Assembly (NCBI GenBank): GCA_017621055.1
Contig: JAGATX010000022.1
Span: 1-64,000 of the forward strand
DNA length: 64,000 bases
Reading direction: 5' to 3'
Source of the DNA: Muribaculaceae bacterium
GTDB taxonomy: Bacteria; Bacteroidota; Bacteroidia; Bacteroidales; Muribaculaceae
The position numbers and the translations under genes were made by a program. Of this stretch, positions 45,479-52,542 are shown piece by piece. Under the pieces are notes generated by a model. It was given only the letters and a program-made list of their open reading frames with translations. It ran no database searches and was not told the DNA's origin. Numbering within the stretch: position 1 is the first letter of the stretch; each line of letters starts with the position of its first letter.

Positions 45479-46932
45479 ATCACTCGCGCCTCCATGCGGC
45501 CGCCGGGAAGATAGCGGATAATATAAAGCGCGGTGTTGACAAATCCGCCGCCACCCACGCGCTCAAAGCGGAAGGTGCTTTGGATGCCGCGGTATTCGGG
45601 TGTATACTCCGGGTCGAAGTGGCCGCCGGCATTCTGCAGGCTCTTGATGATGTAGCAGCCGGCATCGTAGCCCAGCAGTCCCTGTGATGGCACGCTCTCC
45701 ATCATGGGCCGGCCGTACCAGCGGCGGAAATCGTCGTTGATGTTGCGCGATGAAAAGCTCATTGCGTCGTCGTAGAACCGCGAGTAGATTGTGGCGCCCA
45801 GAGTGTGGAGGAGTTCTTCGGCCTCGCCGCGGAAAGCCAGCCAGTCGGGGTAGCCGAAGACTTCGAGGCTCTTGAGGGGTATGTCGCCTGCAATGCCTGT
45901 GGTGTCGGCCTCGGCGGCAAGGGCGCTCTCTCCCGCAAGAGTGGCGCGGTAGTTTGCCACAACGTGGGCGAAGCGGTTGAATTCGGCGAGGGTGCCGCTG
46001 CTGGGCACCAGCACATAGCGGCGTGCCGACGCCAGCGGCGCCAGATCGGCGGTGACGAGGTTGCCCTCGTAGGTGACCTGAAGATATTCTATGGCGCGGC
46101 GGCTGCAGTGCGACACCAGGGCGGCCGTGAACGGGTCTTTCTCGTTGCGGCCCGATATGTTTCGCACTATCACCGGCACACAGTCGGGATAGAGTTCGAA
46201 CAGCCCCTCGATGGCTTTGGTGTACATGCTGATGGCCGGGATGTTGGCCTGCATGACGTATGGATTGGTCATATAGAGGGTATCGCGGGTGTCGAAGAGA
46301 TTGAGCACATAAGTGCCGGCATCGGCGGCGCGGCGCGCAAGGTCGGCGAAGCCGGCGTCGTCGGGGGCTATCAGTACGGAGACGCGGCGCAGAATACTGT
46401 CGGGCACGCCGGCGCTGTAATCGCGGGCGTCCACCACTATGCGGCCGGGGCGGTCGCACAGCGTGTCTGCGGCGATGAGGAATCCCTTGTAGAAATCAAT
46501 GAAGTGCTGGTTGCGGCGCGAGGGCTCGGGGGCGCCCAGGCCGAAAGGCAGCGCAAGTTCCACCATAGAGGTCTTTTCCTCCACTACGGGAGCCGGTGCC
46601 GCCTCGGAGGCGCTCGTGTCGCCCGTGGGTGCGAGACCGGCAGGAGGCACGGGTGCGGCGTCGATATCGTCGGGCTCGTCGCCGGCATATTCGGCCACAG
46701 GGAAGTACAGTGTGCTGCCCCGGCGCAGACCGTCGGCGGCCGCCGGATTGTGGCGCACGATGTCGGCGCGGCTTATTCCCAGGCGCTGCGACACGCCGTA
46801 GACGGTCTCGTTTTTCTTCACCTCATAGTAATAGTACTGCACGCCGTTGATGGTGCGTACGGGGAGGTCGAGGGCTGTCGCCGTGGCTACGGCGAGCACC
46901 GCGGCCGCAAGGATTGCTGCTATTCTCTTCAT
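45475..46932 (-). CDS. LysM protein with periplasmic-binding-protein-like domain
   Basis: The 485-residue protein has a signal peptide (MKRIAAILAAAVLAVATATA) and one LysM domain (about residues 34-78: YYEVKKNETVYGVSQRLGISRADIVRHNP). A Pro/Ala linker (about 80-125) follows, then a domain with the alternating strand/helix order of type-I periplasmic binding proteins (about 130-480: FYKGFLIAADTL, VLIAPDD, YVLNLFDTRD, YVLVPSSGT, GYDAGCYIIKSLQNAG). LysM would fix it to peptidoglycan. In Bacteroidetes this combination is common and of unknown function. A -7 box TACCTTTG (minus, 46941-46948) lies 8 bp before the start. Confidence 0.82.
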   Translation of the reverse strand: MKRIAAILAAAVLAVATATALDLPVRTINGVQYYYYEVKKNETVYGVSQRLGISRADIVRHNPAAADGLRRGSTLYFPVAEYAGDEPDDIDAAPVPPAGLAPTGDTSASEAAPAPVVEEKTSMVELALPFGLGAPEPSRRNQHFIDFYKGFLIAADTLCDRPGRIVVDARDYSAGVPDSILRRVSVLIAPDDAGFADLARRAADAGTYVLNLFDTRDTLYMTNPYVMQANIPAISMYTKAIEGLFELYPDCVPVIVRNISGRNEKDPFTAALVSHCSRRAIEYLQVTYEGNLVTADLAPLASARRYVLVPSSGTLAEFNRFAHVVANYRATLAGESALAAEADTTGIAGDIPLKSLEVFGYPDWLAFRGEAEELLHTLGATIYSRFYDDAMSFSSRNINDDFRRWYGRPMMESVPSQGLLGYDAGCYIIKSLQNAGGHFDPEYTPEYRGIQSTFRFERVGGGGFVNTALYIIRYLPGGRMEARVI

Positions 46933-46940
46933 AACAGGCG

Positions 46941-46948
46941 CAAAGGTA
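46941..46948 (-). promoter_or_regulatory. -7 box for the LysM gene
   Basis: TACCTTTG on the minus strand, only 8 bp from the start codon, implying a very short or leaderless transcript. Confidence 0.45.
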
Positions 46949-46955
46949 CGGAGAA

Positions 46956-46989
46956 AATTTAAAATTTAAAATTTATAATTTAAAATTCA
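46956..46989. repeat. AT-rich heptanucleotide array
   Basis: About five consecutive 7-nt units of the type AAAATTT lie between the LysM promoter and the pyrD end. Confidence 0.65.
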
Positions 46990-47018
46990 TGCCGTGGCGG
47001 GTACCCGCAAAACAGCGC

Positions 47019-47040
47019 TCAATTTTCAATTTTCAATTCA
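47019..47040. repeat. CAATTTT heptanucleotide array reaching into the pyrD stop codon
   Basis: Three 7-nt units of CAATTTT type end at 47040. The TGA stop of pyrD (minus, 47038-47040) is part of the last unit. Confidence 0.6.
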
Positions 47041-47943
47041 CACCACGCCCCGGATCTCGTCGAGCGAGGTCAGGCTCTCGCGGCGGCAGTAGTCGGCGAG
47101 CCCGGATGCTATGTCGGCGGCAATGCGCGGGTTCACGAAGTTGGCGGTGCCGATCTGCACTGCCATGGCGCCCGCCATGATGAACTCGAGGGCGTCGCGT
47201 ACACTGCATATGCCGCCGAGGCCCACCACGGGAACTTTAACAGCCTTTGCCACCTGCCACACCATGCGCACGGCCACCGGACGCACCGCCGGACCTGACA
47301 GACCGCCGGTGACGGTGCTCAGCGCGGGCCGACGCCGTTCCACATCCACGGCCATGCCTAACAGAGTGTTGATCAGCGACAGCGAGTCGGCGCCGGCGTC
47401 CTCGGCGGCACGCGCTATCGCCACGATGTCGGTGACGTTTGGCGAGAGTTTCACCATCAGGTGGCGCGGCCACACACGGCGCACGGCGCCCACCACCTCG
47501 GCGGCGGCCGTGCAGTCGGTACCGAATGCCATGCCGCCCTGGCGAACGTTCGGGCACGAGATATTAAGCTCTATGGCGTGGATTTTCCCGAGGTCGGCAA
47601 GGCGTTCGGCGGCGGCGCAGTAGGCGGCGACGGAGGAACCGGACACGTTGACAATCACCTCGGTGCCGAGGCCGTGTAGGGTAGGGTAGATTTCTGTGGC
47701 GAAGTGCTCCACGCCCTTGTTCTGCAGCCCTACGGCGTTGAGCATGCCCGAGGGCGTCTCTGCCATGCGGGGATAGGGGTTGCCCTGGCGGGGTTCCGCC
47801 GTTGTGCCCTTCACTATTATGCCGCCGAGGGCCGAAAGATCCATGAAGTCGGCATATTCGTGGCCGTAGCCGAAGGTGCCTGAGGCCGTGAGCACCGGGT
47901 TTTTGAGGCGCAGGCCGCCTAAATCAACAGTGAGGTTCACCAT
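47038..47943 (-). CDS. pyrD: Dihydroorotate dehydrogenase, class 1B catalytic subunit
   Basis: The start at 47943 is used because it overlaps the end of pyrK and opens with MVNLTVDLGGLRLKNPVLTASGTFGYG, the PyrDB signature; the longer frame is out-of-frame pyrK. The 301-residue TIM barrel has FMN/substrate blocks GMLNAVGLQN, NVSGSSV, IELNISCPNV, MVKLSPNV, GGLSGPAVRP and VVGLGGICSVRDALEFIMAGA. It oxidises dihydroorotate to orotate in pyrimidine synthesis and passes electrons to PyrK. The overlap of 7 bp with pyrK fits a 1B heterotetramer using NAD. Confidence 0.96.
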   Translation of the reverse strand: MVNLTVDLGGLRLKNPVLTASGTFGYGHEYADFMDLSALGGIIVKGTTAEPRQGNPYPRMAETPSGMLNAVGLQNKGVEHFATEIYPTLHGLGTEVIVNVSGSSVAAYCAAAERLADLGKIHAIELNISCPNVRQGGMAFGTDCTAAAEVVGAVRRVWPRHLMVKLSPNVTDIVAIARAAEDAGADSLSLINTLLGMAVDVERRRPALSTVTGGLSGPAVRPVAVRMVWQVAKAVKVPVVGLGGICSVRDALEFIMAGAMAVQIGTANFVNPRIAADIASGLADYCRRESLTSLDEIRGVV

Positions 47944-48686
47944 GTCAGTTCGTTTATGTTGAAAACGGGACCGTCGGTGCACACACACCGGTTGCCCGTC
48001 GTAGTATTCTCCACGCAGCAGAGGCAGGCGCCCAGACCGCACGCCATTTTGTTCTCGAGCGAAACCTGGCATGGCACGGCGGCGGTACGCGCTGCGCCGG
48101 CCACGGCCTTCATCATCGGCAGAGGGCCGCAGACCTGCACCATGTCGGCGTCGATGTGCTGCAGCGCGGGGGCGGCGCAAACGTTGCCGCGGATGCCCTC
48201 GCTGCCGTCGTCGGTGCATACCGTCACCTCGGCATAGCGGGCGTAAAGGTCCTTGAGCAGCTGCGACGGCGCCGTGCGGAAGCCGGCGATGAGCCGCGGG
48301 CGCACACCCTGCGCGCTGTACCGCCGCGCCAGCAGATACAGGGGCGCCAGTCCTACGCCGCCGCCGACGAGCAGCGGACGGCGCCCGTCCATGGCGAAGC
48401 CCCGGCCCAACGGCCCCACAACGCTGAGCGCGGTGCCCGGCTGTATGTGTGCCAGCACGTCGGTGGCGCGGCCGGCGGCGCGCACCAGCAGGCTCAGCCG
48501 CCCGGTGTCGCTGTCGAATACCGATATGGGGCGGCGCAGCAGCACGCCGGCGCCCGGCACTTCTACTTCGACGAATTGTCCCGGCAGCATGGCCGGGCAG
48601 TCGGGACCGCTGAGGGTCAGCACGCTCATGCCGTCGCCGGCATCGGTGTTGCTCTCAACGGTGAGGGTCAAGATCTGTTTGCGCAT
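47937..48686 (-). CDS. pyrK: Dihydroorotate dehydrogenase electron-transfer subunit
   Basis: The 249-residue protein has the PyrK layout. An FAD domain (about 1-95) contains LLRRPISVFD, followed by an NAD domain with GPLGRGF and LLVGGGVGLAPLYLLA. A C-terminal [2Fe-2S] site (about 210-235) is built from CGLGACLCC and a later cysteine. It passes electrons from PyrD to NAD. It is read in the same direction as tRNA-Met, but a terminator separates the two, so it probably has its own promoter in the 48687-48710 region or depends on readthrough. Confidence 0.95.
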   Translation of the reverse strand: MRKQILTLTVESNTDAGDGMSVLTLSGPDCPAMLPGQFVEVEVPGAGVLLRRPISVFDSDTGRLSLLVRAAGRATDVLAHIQPGTALSVVGPLGRGFAMDGRRPLLVGGGVGLAPLYLLARRYSAQGVRPRLIAGFRTAPSQLLKDLYARYAEVTVCTDDGSEGIRGNVCAAPALQHIDADMVQVCGPLPMMKAVAGAARTAAVPCQVSLENKMACGLGACLCCVENTTTGNRCVCTDGPVFNINELTW

Positions 48687-48710
48687 AGTTGGGTGGATGC
48701 GGGTATGAAA

Positions 48711-48742
48711 AATGCCGTTGTGCTCGGCGGCGCAACGGCATT
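48711..48742 (-). terminator. Intrinsic terminator of tRNA-Met
   Basis: AATGCCGTTG (48711-48720) pairs perfectly with CAACGGCATT (48733-48742). On the minus strand the stem ends in TTTTT. It lies 21 bp after the tRNA 3' end and 25 bp upstream of pyrK. Confidence 0.8.
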
Positions 48743-48763
48743 GTGTCTAACAAAAAGATGTGT

Positions 48764-48836
48764 GGCGGGAACGAGAATTGAACTCGTGACCTCCGGGTTA
48801 TGAATCCGACGCTCTAACCAGCTGAGCTATCCCGCC
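48764..48836 (-). tRNA. tRNA-Met (anticodon CAT)
   Basis: The minus strand folds as a 73-nt cloverleaf without encoded CCA. The acceptor GGCGGGA pairs with TCCCGCC-type ends, the D-arm has GCTCAGCTGGTTAGAGC, the anticodon loop is TTCATAA, and the T-arm has GTTCAATTC. The CAT anticodon could also be the tRNA-Ile that is modified by TilS; the body alone does not decide this. Confidence 0.93.
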
Positions 48837-48907
48837 GTTTTGCGAGTGCAAAGTTATTGCTTTTTTTTCATACCGCCAAATTTTTTTTGATTTTTTAATG
48901 TGACGGA

Positions 48908-48966
48908 TGTGGTTTATGTGGTTTATGTGGCTGATGCACATCAGTTACATCAGTCACATCAGTTAC
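48908..48966. repeat. Inverted array of 9-nt repeats at the end of the glycosyltransferase gene
   Basis: Units of the type GTGGTTTAT run to a CTGATG/CATCAG centre near 48931-48944, then units of ACATCAGTY continue. The array is thus a large imperfect palindrome and runs up to the TGA stop of the minus-strand gene (48968-48970). Confidence 0.65.
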
Positions 48967-48967
48967 A

Positions 48968-50023
48968 TCATCGCAGGCGCCGGTACAGGTCCAGGTATTT
49001 GTCGACCGTGCGCCCGATTCCGTATCGGGCGGCGAAGTCGCGGGCGTCGGCGGCGCGACGCAGCGCCGCCGGGTATTCGGCCATCATGGCCTCTATGGCG
49101 TCGGCGAGGCCGGCCACGTCGCCAAGGTCTATTGAGCTGCACAGGCGTCCGCGGTCGGCCACTTCCCAGGGGCCGTCGTGGCGGGTGACTATGAGCGGCA
49201 GCCCGGCGATCATGGCCTCGGCGATTATGAGGCCGAAACCCTCGTAGCGCGAGGGGTGCACCATGGCGTCGTAGTCGGCGAGACGGCGGTATACCTCGTC
49301 GCGGTCCATGGGTCCGACGAAATTCACGGCGTCGGCCACGCCGAGACGCTCGGCGCGTTGCCGCAGCGGGTCGGCCGACACGCCGCCGCCGATAAAGTCT
49401 ACGGTAATGTCGCGGTGCCCGCGGCGGCGCAGCTCGGCGAGGGCGTCGATAAGTATGTCCTGACCTTTTTTCTCGTAGTTGAGGCGTGCCAGCTGGACGA
49501 TGCGGAAATTCGCCGGGTCGGGCAAGCGGCCGGGACGCGGCGCTATGGCGTCGGTGCATATGCCGTTGAGAAGAACCTCTACCCGCGCGGCCGGCCGCTG
49601 CCGCAGTATGTCGGCACGAACTGCGTCGGTGATAGCGGCCATGGGGCAGGCGCCGTCCACATGTTCCAGTGGTGTGTTGATGTCGTGGACGGTGAGCACC
49701 TGACGGTTGCGGTACACACGCAGCAATTTGCGGAAATTGGGCTGGTGGAGGTGCACCACATCGGGACGCAGCCGCGCCACAAGGAGGTTGAGACGCGCCA
49801 TCATCAGCAGGGGCATGCTGCCGCGCCGACGCCGCATGGTTATCACCGATACCGTCGGCGCGAACCGCCGTATCATCAGCGGGTCGATCTCGTCGTTGAC
49901 CACCACCACGGTGACGCGCAGGCCGCGGCGGCTCTGCTCGTTGGCAATGTCGGCGAGCATGGTCTCCATTCCGCCGAGATGGAGCTGATATATAAGGTGA
50001 AGGATGTGTTGCGGTTCTTGCAT
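48968..50023 (-). CDS. GT4-family glycosyltransferase
   Basis: The start at 50023 is used because it gives MQEPQHILHLIYQLHLGGMETML, the usual GT-B opening with the Gly-Gly loop; the longer frame runs through the antisense of neighbouring genes. The 351-residue protein has N-terminal Rossmann elements (VVHLHQPNFRKLLR, VHDIN), a linker with RIVQLARLNYEKKGQDILIDAL, and the nucleotide-sugar block HPSRYEGFGLIIAEAMIAGLP with the EX7E pair of GT4. It adds a sugar to an unknown glycan or lipid acceptor in the cytoplasm. No glycan gene cluster is adjacent. Confidence 0.9.
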   Translation of the reverse strand: MQEPQHILHLIYQLHLGGMETMLADIANEQSRRGLRVTVVVVNDEIDPLMIRRFAPTVSVITMRRRRGSMPLLMMARLNLLVARLRPDVVHLHQPNFRKLLRVYRNRQVLTVHDINTPLEHVDGACPMAAITDAVRADILRQRPAARVEVLLNGICTDAIAPRPGRLPDPANFRIVQLARLNYEKKGQDILIDALAELRRRGHRDITVDFIGGGVSADPLRQRAERLGVADAVNFVGPMDRDEVYRRLADYDAMVHPSRYEGFGLIIAEAMIAGLPLIVTRHDGPWEVADRGRLCSSIDLGDVAGLADAIEAMMAEYPAALRRAADARDFAARYGIGRTVDKYLDLYRRLR

Positions 50024-50110
50024 GGTTCTTTTATAACGCCGCATTCGGCATTTTATTGAAAAAAATGTAAAAAAACGCATCCGGGCGCCGACAGTGACCG
50101 CCATTTTTGT

Positions 50111-50118
50111 TATTTTTG
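50111..50118 (+). promoter_or_regulatory. -7 box for the DUF362 gene
   Basis: TATTTTTG, 25 bp upstream of the start codon. No clear -33 TTTG at 19-21 bp. Confidence 0.4.
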
Positions 50119-50143
50119 CACAAAACCCTCTAAAACCGAAAAA

Positions 50144-51061
50144 ATGAGCGAAAATGTGGCACCCGCCACCGTCTACTTCTGTCCGCGCATCACCGCCGAC
50201 AACCTTGTGAACGTCTACAATGCCCTGGGTCGCCAGGCCAGAGGCCGAGTGGCCATCAAACTGAGCACCGGCGAGGCCGGAAACCCCAACCACCTGAGCG
50301 TCGACGTCATCAAGCGTCTGGTGCATCTCGTGGAGGGCACTATCGTGGAGTGCAACACCGCCTACGAAGGGCGCCGCTGCAATGCCGCCGACCACCTGCA
50401 GACTGCCGCCGAGCACGGTTTTACGGCCATCGCCGAGGTCGACATCATGGATGCCGACGGCGACGTGGCGCTGCCCGTGCGCAACGGACGCCATCTCAAG
50501 GAGAACTATGTGGGCAAAAACTGGCTGAACTATGATTTCACCATCGTGCTCTCTCACTTCAAGGGTCATCCCATGGCCGGTTTCGGCGGCGCTCTCAAGA
50601 ATGTGGCCATAGGCATGGCTTCCGCCGAAGGCAAGGCATGGATCCACACCGCCGGCGCCTCCAGGACCGTGCCCGTCGACTGGTCGAACGTGCCGCCGCA
50701 GAACGATTTCCTCGAGTCCATGGCCGAAGCCTGCGAGAGCGTGTTCGACCGCGCCGGCGAGAACATCCTCTATATCAGCGTGGCAAACAACCTGTCGGTA
50801 GACTGCGACTGCGTTGCCGAGCCGGAGACAATCCATATGGAGGACATCGGCATCCTGGCATCGCTGGACCCCGTAGCCCTCGACAGCGCCTGCGTCGACA
50901 TGGTCTACAACTCGCCCGACCCCGGAAAATCGCACCTGATAGAGCGCATGGAGTCGCGCGGCGCAACCCATATTCTGGACTATGCCGAACAGCTCGGCCT
51001 GGGCACGCGCAAGTACCGCATTGTCAACGTGGAGCCGGCGGCAGTAGATGCAGCCTTCTGA
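50144..51061 (+). CDS. DUF362-domain protein
   Basis: The 305-residue soluble protein fits DUF362: RVAIKLSTGEAGNPNHLSVDVIKRLV near the N-terminus, VLSHFKGHPMAGFGGALKNVAIGMAS in the middle, and LYISVANNLSVDCDC with MEDIGILASLDPVALDSACVDMV near the end. Some DUF362 proteins bind iron-sulfur clusters through a fused ferredoxin domain, but none is fused here. Conserved histidines and cysteines (SHFKGH, CDC) could bind a metal. It overlaps the P-loop kinase gene by 14 bp, so the two are likely coupled. The function is unknown. Confidence 0.85.
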   Translation: MSENVAPATVYFCPRITADNLVNVYNALGRQARGRVAIKLSTGEAGNPNHLSVDVIKRLVHLVEGTIVECNTAYEGRRCNAADHLQTAAEHGFTAIAEVDIMDADGDVALPVRNGRHLKENYVGKNWLNYDFTIVLSHFKGHPMAGFGGALKNVAIGMASAEGKAWIHTAGASRTVPVDWSNVPPQNDFLESMAEACESVFDRAGENILYISVANNLSVDCDCVAEPETIHMEDIGILASLDPVALDSACVDMVYNSPDPGKSHLIERMESRGATHILDYAEQLGLGTRKYRIVNVEPAAVDAAF

Positions 51062-51578
51062 GCTGCCGACTCCAGTCACCCTCGGGGAGCTGCCGGCGGC
51101 TGTCGCCGGCAGCCGTCTTGTCCTGCTCAGCGGCATCAGCGGCTCAGGTAAGACCACCGGCGCCGCCCTCCTCGCCGACGGCGGCTTCGCCATTGTCAGC
51201 GCCGACGCCCTGGCGTGGGAGCGCTGCGGCGATGCCTTCGCCGGGTTCTCGCCCGACCGCCAGCGCGAGGTATTCGCCCTGGTCAACGCCGATATCGACG
51301 CCGAAGTGGGGCGCCTCCTCGGCGAGGGGCGTCGCGTGGCCGTCGACGCCACTAACTGCCGCCGTAGCCGCCGCGACGCCCTGCGCGCCCTCGCCGCGCG
51401 GCATGATGCGCCCGTACGGCTGGTGTTCTTCGACACCGACGCCGCCGAACTGCACCGCCGCATGGCACTGCGCCGCGGCAACGGCCCGCACGACCAGATT
51501 GTCCCCCCCGACCGCCTCGACGCCTTCATCGCCGGCTTCGACTGCCCCACCCCGGACGAAAACCCGGTGGTGGTGTGA
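51048..51578 (+). CDS. P-loop kinase-like ATPase (AAA_33 / zeta-toxin type)
   Basis: The 176-residue protein has a Walker A GISGSGKT (about residues 29-36) and a second motif VSADALAWE in the place of the substrate/base site of small-molecule kinases. VAVDATNCRRSRRDAL, resembling the 'D.TN....R' signature of polynucleotide-kinase-like ATPases, follows. RRMALRRGN is an arginine-rich lid. It belongs with the AAA_33 group (phosphorylation of nucleotides, antibiotics or RNA ends). No partner antitoxin is seen, so a toxin role is not supported. It overlaps the DUF362 gene by 14 bp, and a REP palindrome follows its stop. Confidence 0.75.
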   Translation: MQPSELPTPVTLGELPAAVAGSRLVLLSGISGSGKTTGAALLADGGFAIVSADALAWERCGDAFAGFSPDRQREVFALVNADIDAEVGRLLGEGRRVAVDATNCRRSRRDALRALAARHDAPVRLVFFDTDAAELHRRMALRRGNGPHDQIVPPDRLDAFIAGFDCPTPDENPVVV

Positions 51579-51580
51579 AG

Positions 51581-51600
51581 GGGCGCGATATATCACGCCC
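51581..51600. repeat. REP palindrome after the P-loop kinase gene
   Basis: GGGCGCGATA and TATCACGCCC form a palindrome with one mismatch directly after the stop. A second, related palindrome lies at 51865-51884. Confidence 0.7.
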
Positions 51601-51651
51601 GCCGACACCCCCGCAGACATGCCCGCCGACGATGACGGCATAGATCATAAT

Positions 51652-52008
51652 GGTTTGCAATCTTGCTCCGAGGATATTTCACAAAACCGGAAGAGAAAGT
51701 ATGGACGTCTGCGGCCAAACAAAGAACAGAACGATAAGAATCTCCATCACAATAGCACGCTTGCAACAATAATAGGTTCGTATAAAGCGGCCGTAACAAG
51801 ACAAGCCCGAAGAAATAATCTGATTGTAACCCGGGATAGCCTTTCGCAGTCTGATGCAACATGCGGGCGCGATGTATCGCGCCCCTACAAGGTCTGGCAA
51901 CGTTCATTCCATGACCGTATTATCCGTTCACAACAGGCGCTCGACAATATTATGTTCTATGTGGATGATAATGTTCGCCGCTGGAGCGAAGACTGCTTTA
52001 GAGAATAA
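51652..52008 (+). pseudogene. REP-associated tyrosine transposase (Y1/TnpA_REP), 3' remnant
   Basis: The frame ends with 77 codons (from 51775) typical of the C-terminal part of REP-associated tyrosine transposases. They include IIGSYKAAVTRQARRNN, KVWQRSFHDRIIRSQQ, DNIMFYVDDNVRRW and EDCFRE. The N-terminal half with the HUH metal motif and catalytic tyrosine is missing; the reading frame opens into noncoding sequence upstream. It is therefore a decayed copy. It lies between a REP palindrome and a 9-nt repeat array, the usual neighbourhood of such genes. A REP palindrome falls inside the coding part. Confidence 0.75.
51865..51884. repeat. REP palindrome inside the transposase remnant
   Basis: GGGCGCGA and TCGCGCCC pair perfectly around TGTA. 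In the transposase frame the palindrome encodes CGRDVSRP. Confidence 0.7.
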
Positions 52009-52017
52009 CTTATGCGG

Positions 52018-52066
52018 CGGATGTGACTTATGCACATCAGCCACATAAGTCACATCAATCACATTT
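52018..52066. repeat. 9-nt repeat array, second copy
   Basis: Units related to CACATCAGY (CACATCAGC, CACATAAGT, CACATCAAT) follow an inverted GGATGTGAC unit. It is the same family as the array at 48908-48966. Confidence 0.6.
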
Positions 52067-52102
52067 TTTTTTGCCTCTTTTCAAAAAAAATCTGCAAAAA
52101 CG

Positions 52103-52133
52103 TTGTGAATGTGAAATTTTGTTTATAATTTTG
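52103..52133 (+). promoter_or_regulatory. Promoter of the structured RNA
   Basis: TTG (-33, 52103-52105) and TAATTTTG (-7, 52126-52133) are separated by 20 bp. Transcription would begin near 52139. Confidence 0.65.
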
Positions 52134-52138
52134 GGGCG

Positions 52139-52483
52139 CAGACCGTACCGCAGAAGCCCGGTCAAGGGGCGGAGGCGGGTAGGAAAGCACGGCGTGCCGC
52201 GCGGCATGCCGGTACTTCGATGAAAAAAAGGCGTTTACAACGACGCTCTTCTTGACGCATGGAAATCTGGTAAATTTCAATCTCAGTCAAGAGTGAGACA
52301 ACGGTAAGCAGCCATGTGGATATGTCGACGATACATCGGAGACGGAGTGCGAGAGCACTTCCGCCCCGATGCCGAGCATATTCTGCGTGAGGCTTCTGCA
52401 CGTTGTCCGTTCTACTGAGATGGGCAATACCAGAGCCTCCATGCGTGAACGGGCAACAAGTATGGCTCTCACGCACTTTTTTT
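52139..52483 (+). ncRNA. Structured RNA of about 345 nt, unclassified, possibly a leader RNA of the subtilase operon
   Basis: The interval starts just after a consensus promoter and ends in an intrinsic terminator. The fold has many stems. GTACCG (52145-52150) pairs with 52210-52215, enclosing CGGCGTGCCG (52190-52199) with its inverted copy (52202-52211; the two stems compete at their last bases). TCTTGAC (52250-52256) pairs with 52286-52292. CATCGG (52334-52339) pairs with 52366-52371 and encloses a hairpin with a GAGA tetraloop (52343-52363). GAGGCT (52389-52394) pairs with 52434-52439. No open reading frame with coding character was found. The signature motifs of RNase P RNA, tmRNA, SRP RNA and known riboswitches were not seen. 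It may be a free RNA or an attenuator. Confidence 0.65.
52442..52483 (+). terminator. Terminator of the structured RNA
   Basis: TGCGTGA (52442-52448) pairs with TCACGCA (52469-52475) and is followed by seven Ts (52477-52483). It lies 59 bp before the subtilase start codon, so it could also act as an attenuator. Confidence 0.7.
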
Positions 52484-52542
52484 ATAAACCAGTCACACAA
52501 AAGCAAGCCGGAAGAGAGGGCCCTCCGGCAGCGACTCATACC

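Noticed and set aside
48908..48966. CRISPR-like repeat
   Set aside because: Units are only 9 nt, have no spacers and are arranged as an inverted array; no cas genes are nearby.
48968..51550. 860-codon minus-strand frame running from the glycosyltransferase through the DUF362 and kinase genes
   Set aside because: Only the last 351 codons are the real GT4 protein; the upstream part is the antisense of two well-supported genes and has no start context.
51048..51578. Zeta-type toxin
   Set aside because: The fold is similar but no antitoxin gene is adjacent and the gene is coupled to a DUF362 protein.
52139..52483. RNase P RNA, tmRNA or SRP RNA
   Set aside because: The conserved RNase P core, the tRNA-like and tag-coding parts of tmRNA, and the SRP loop motif were looked for and not found.
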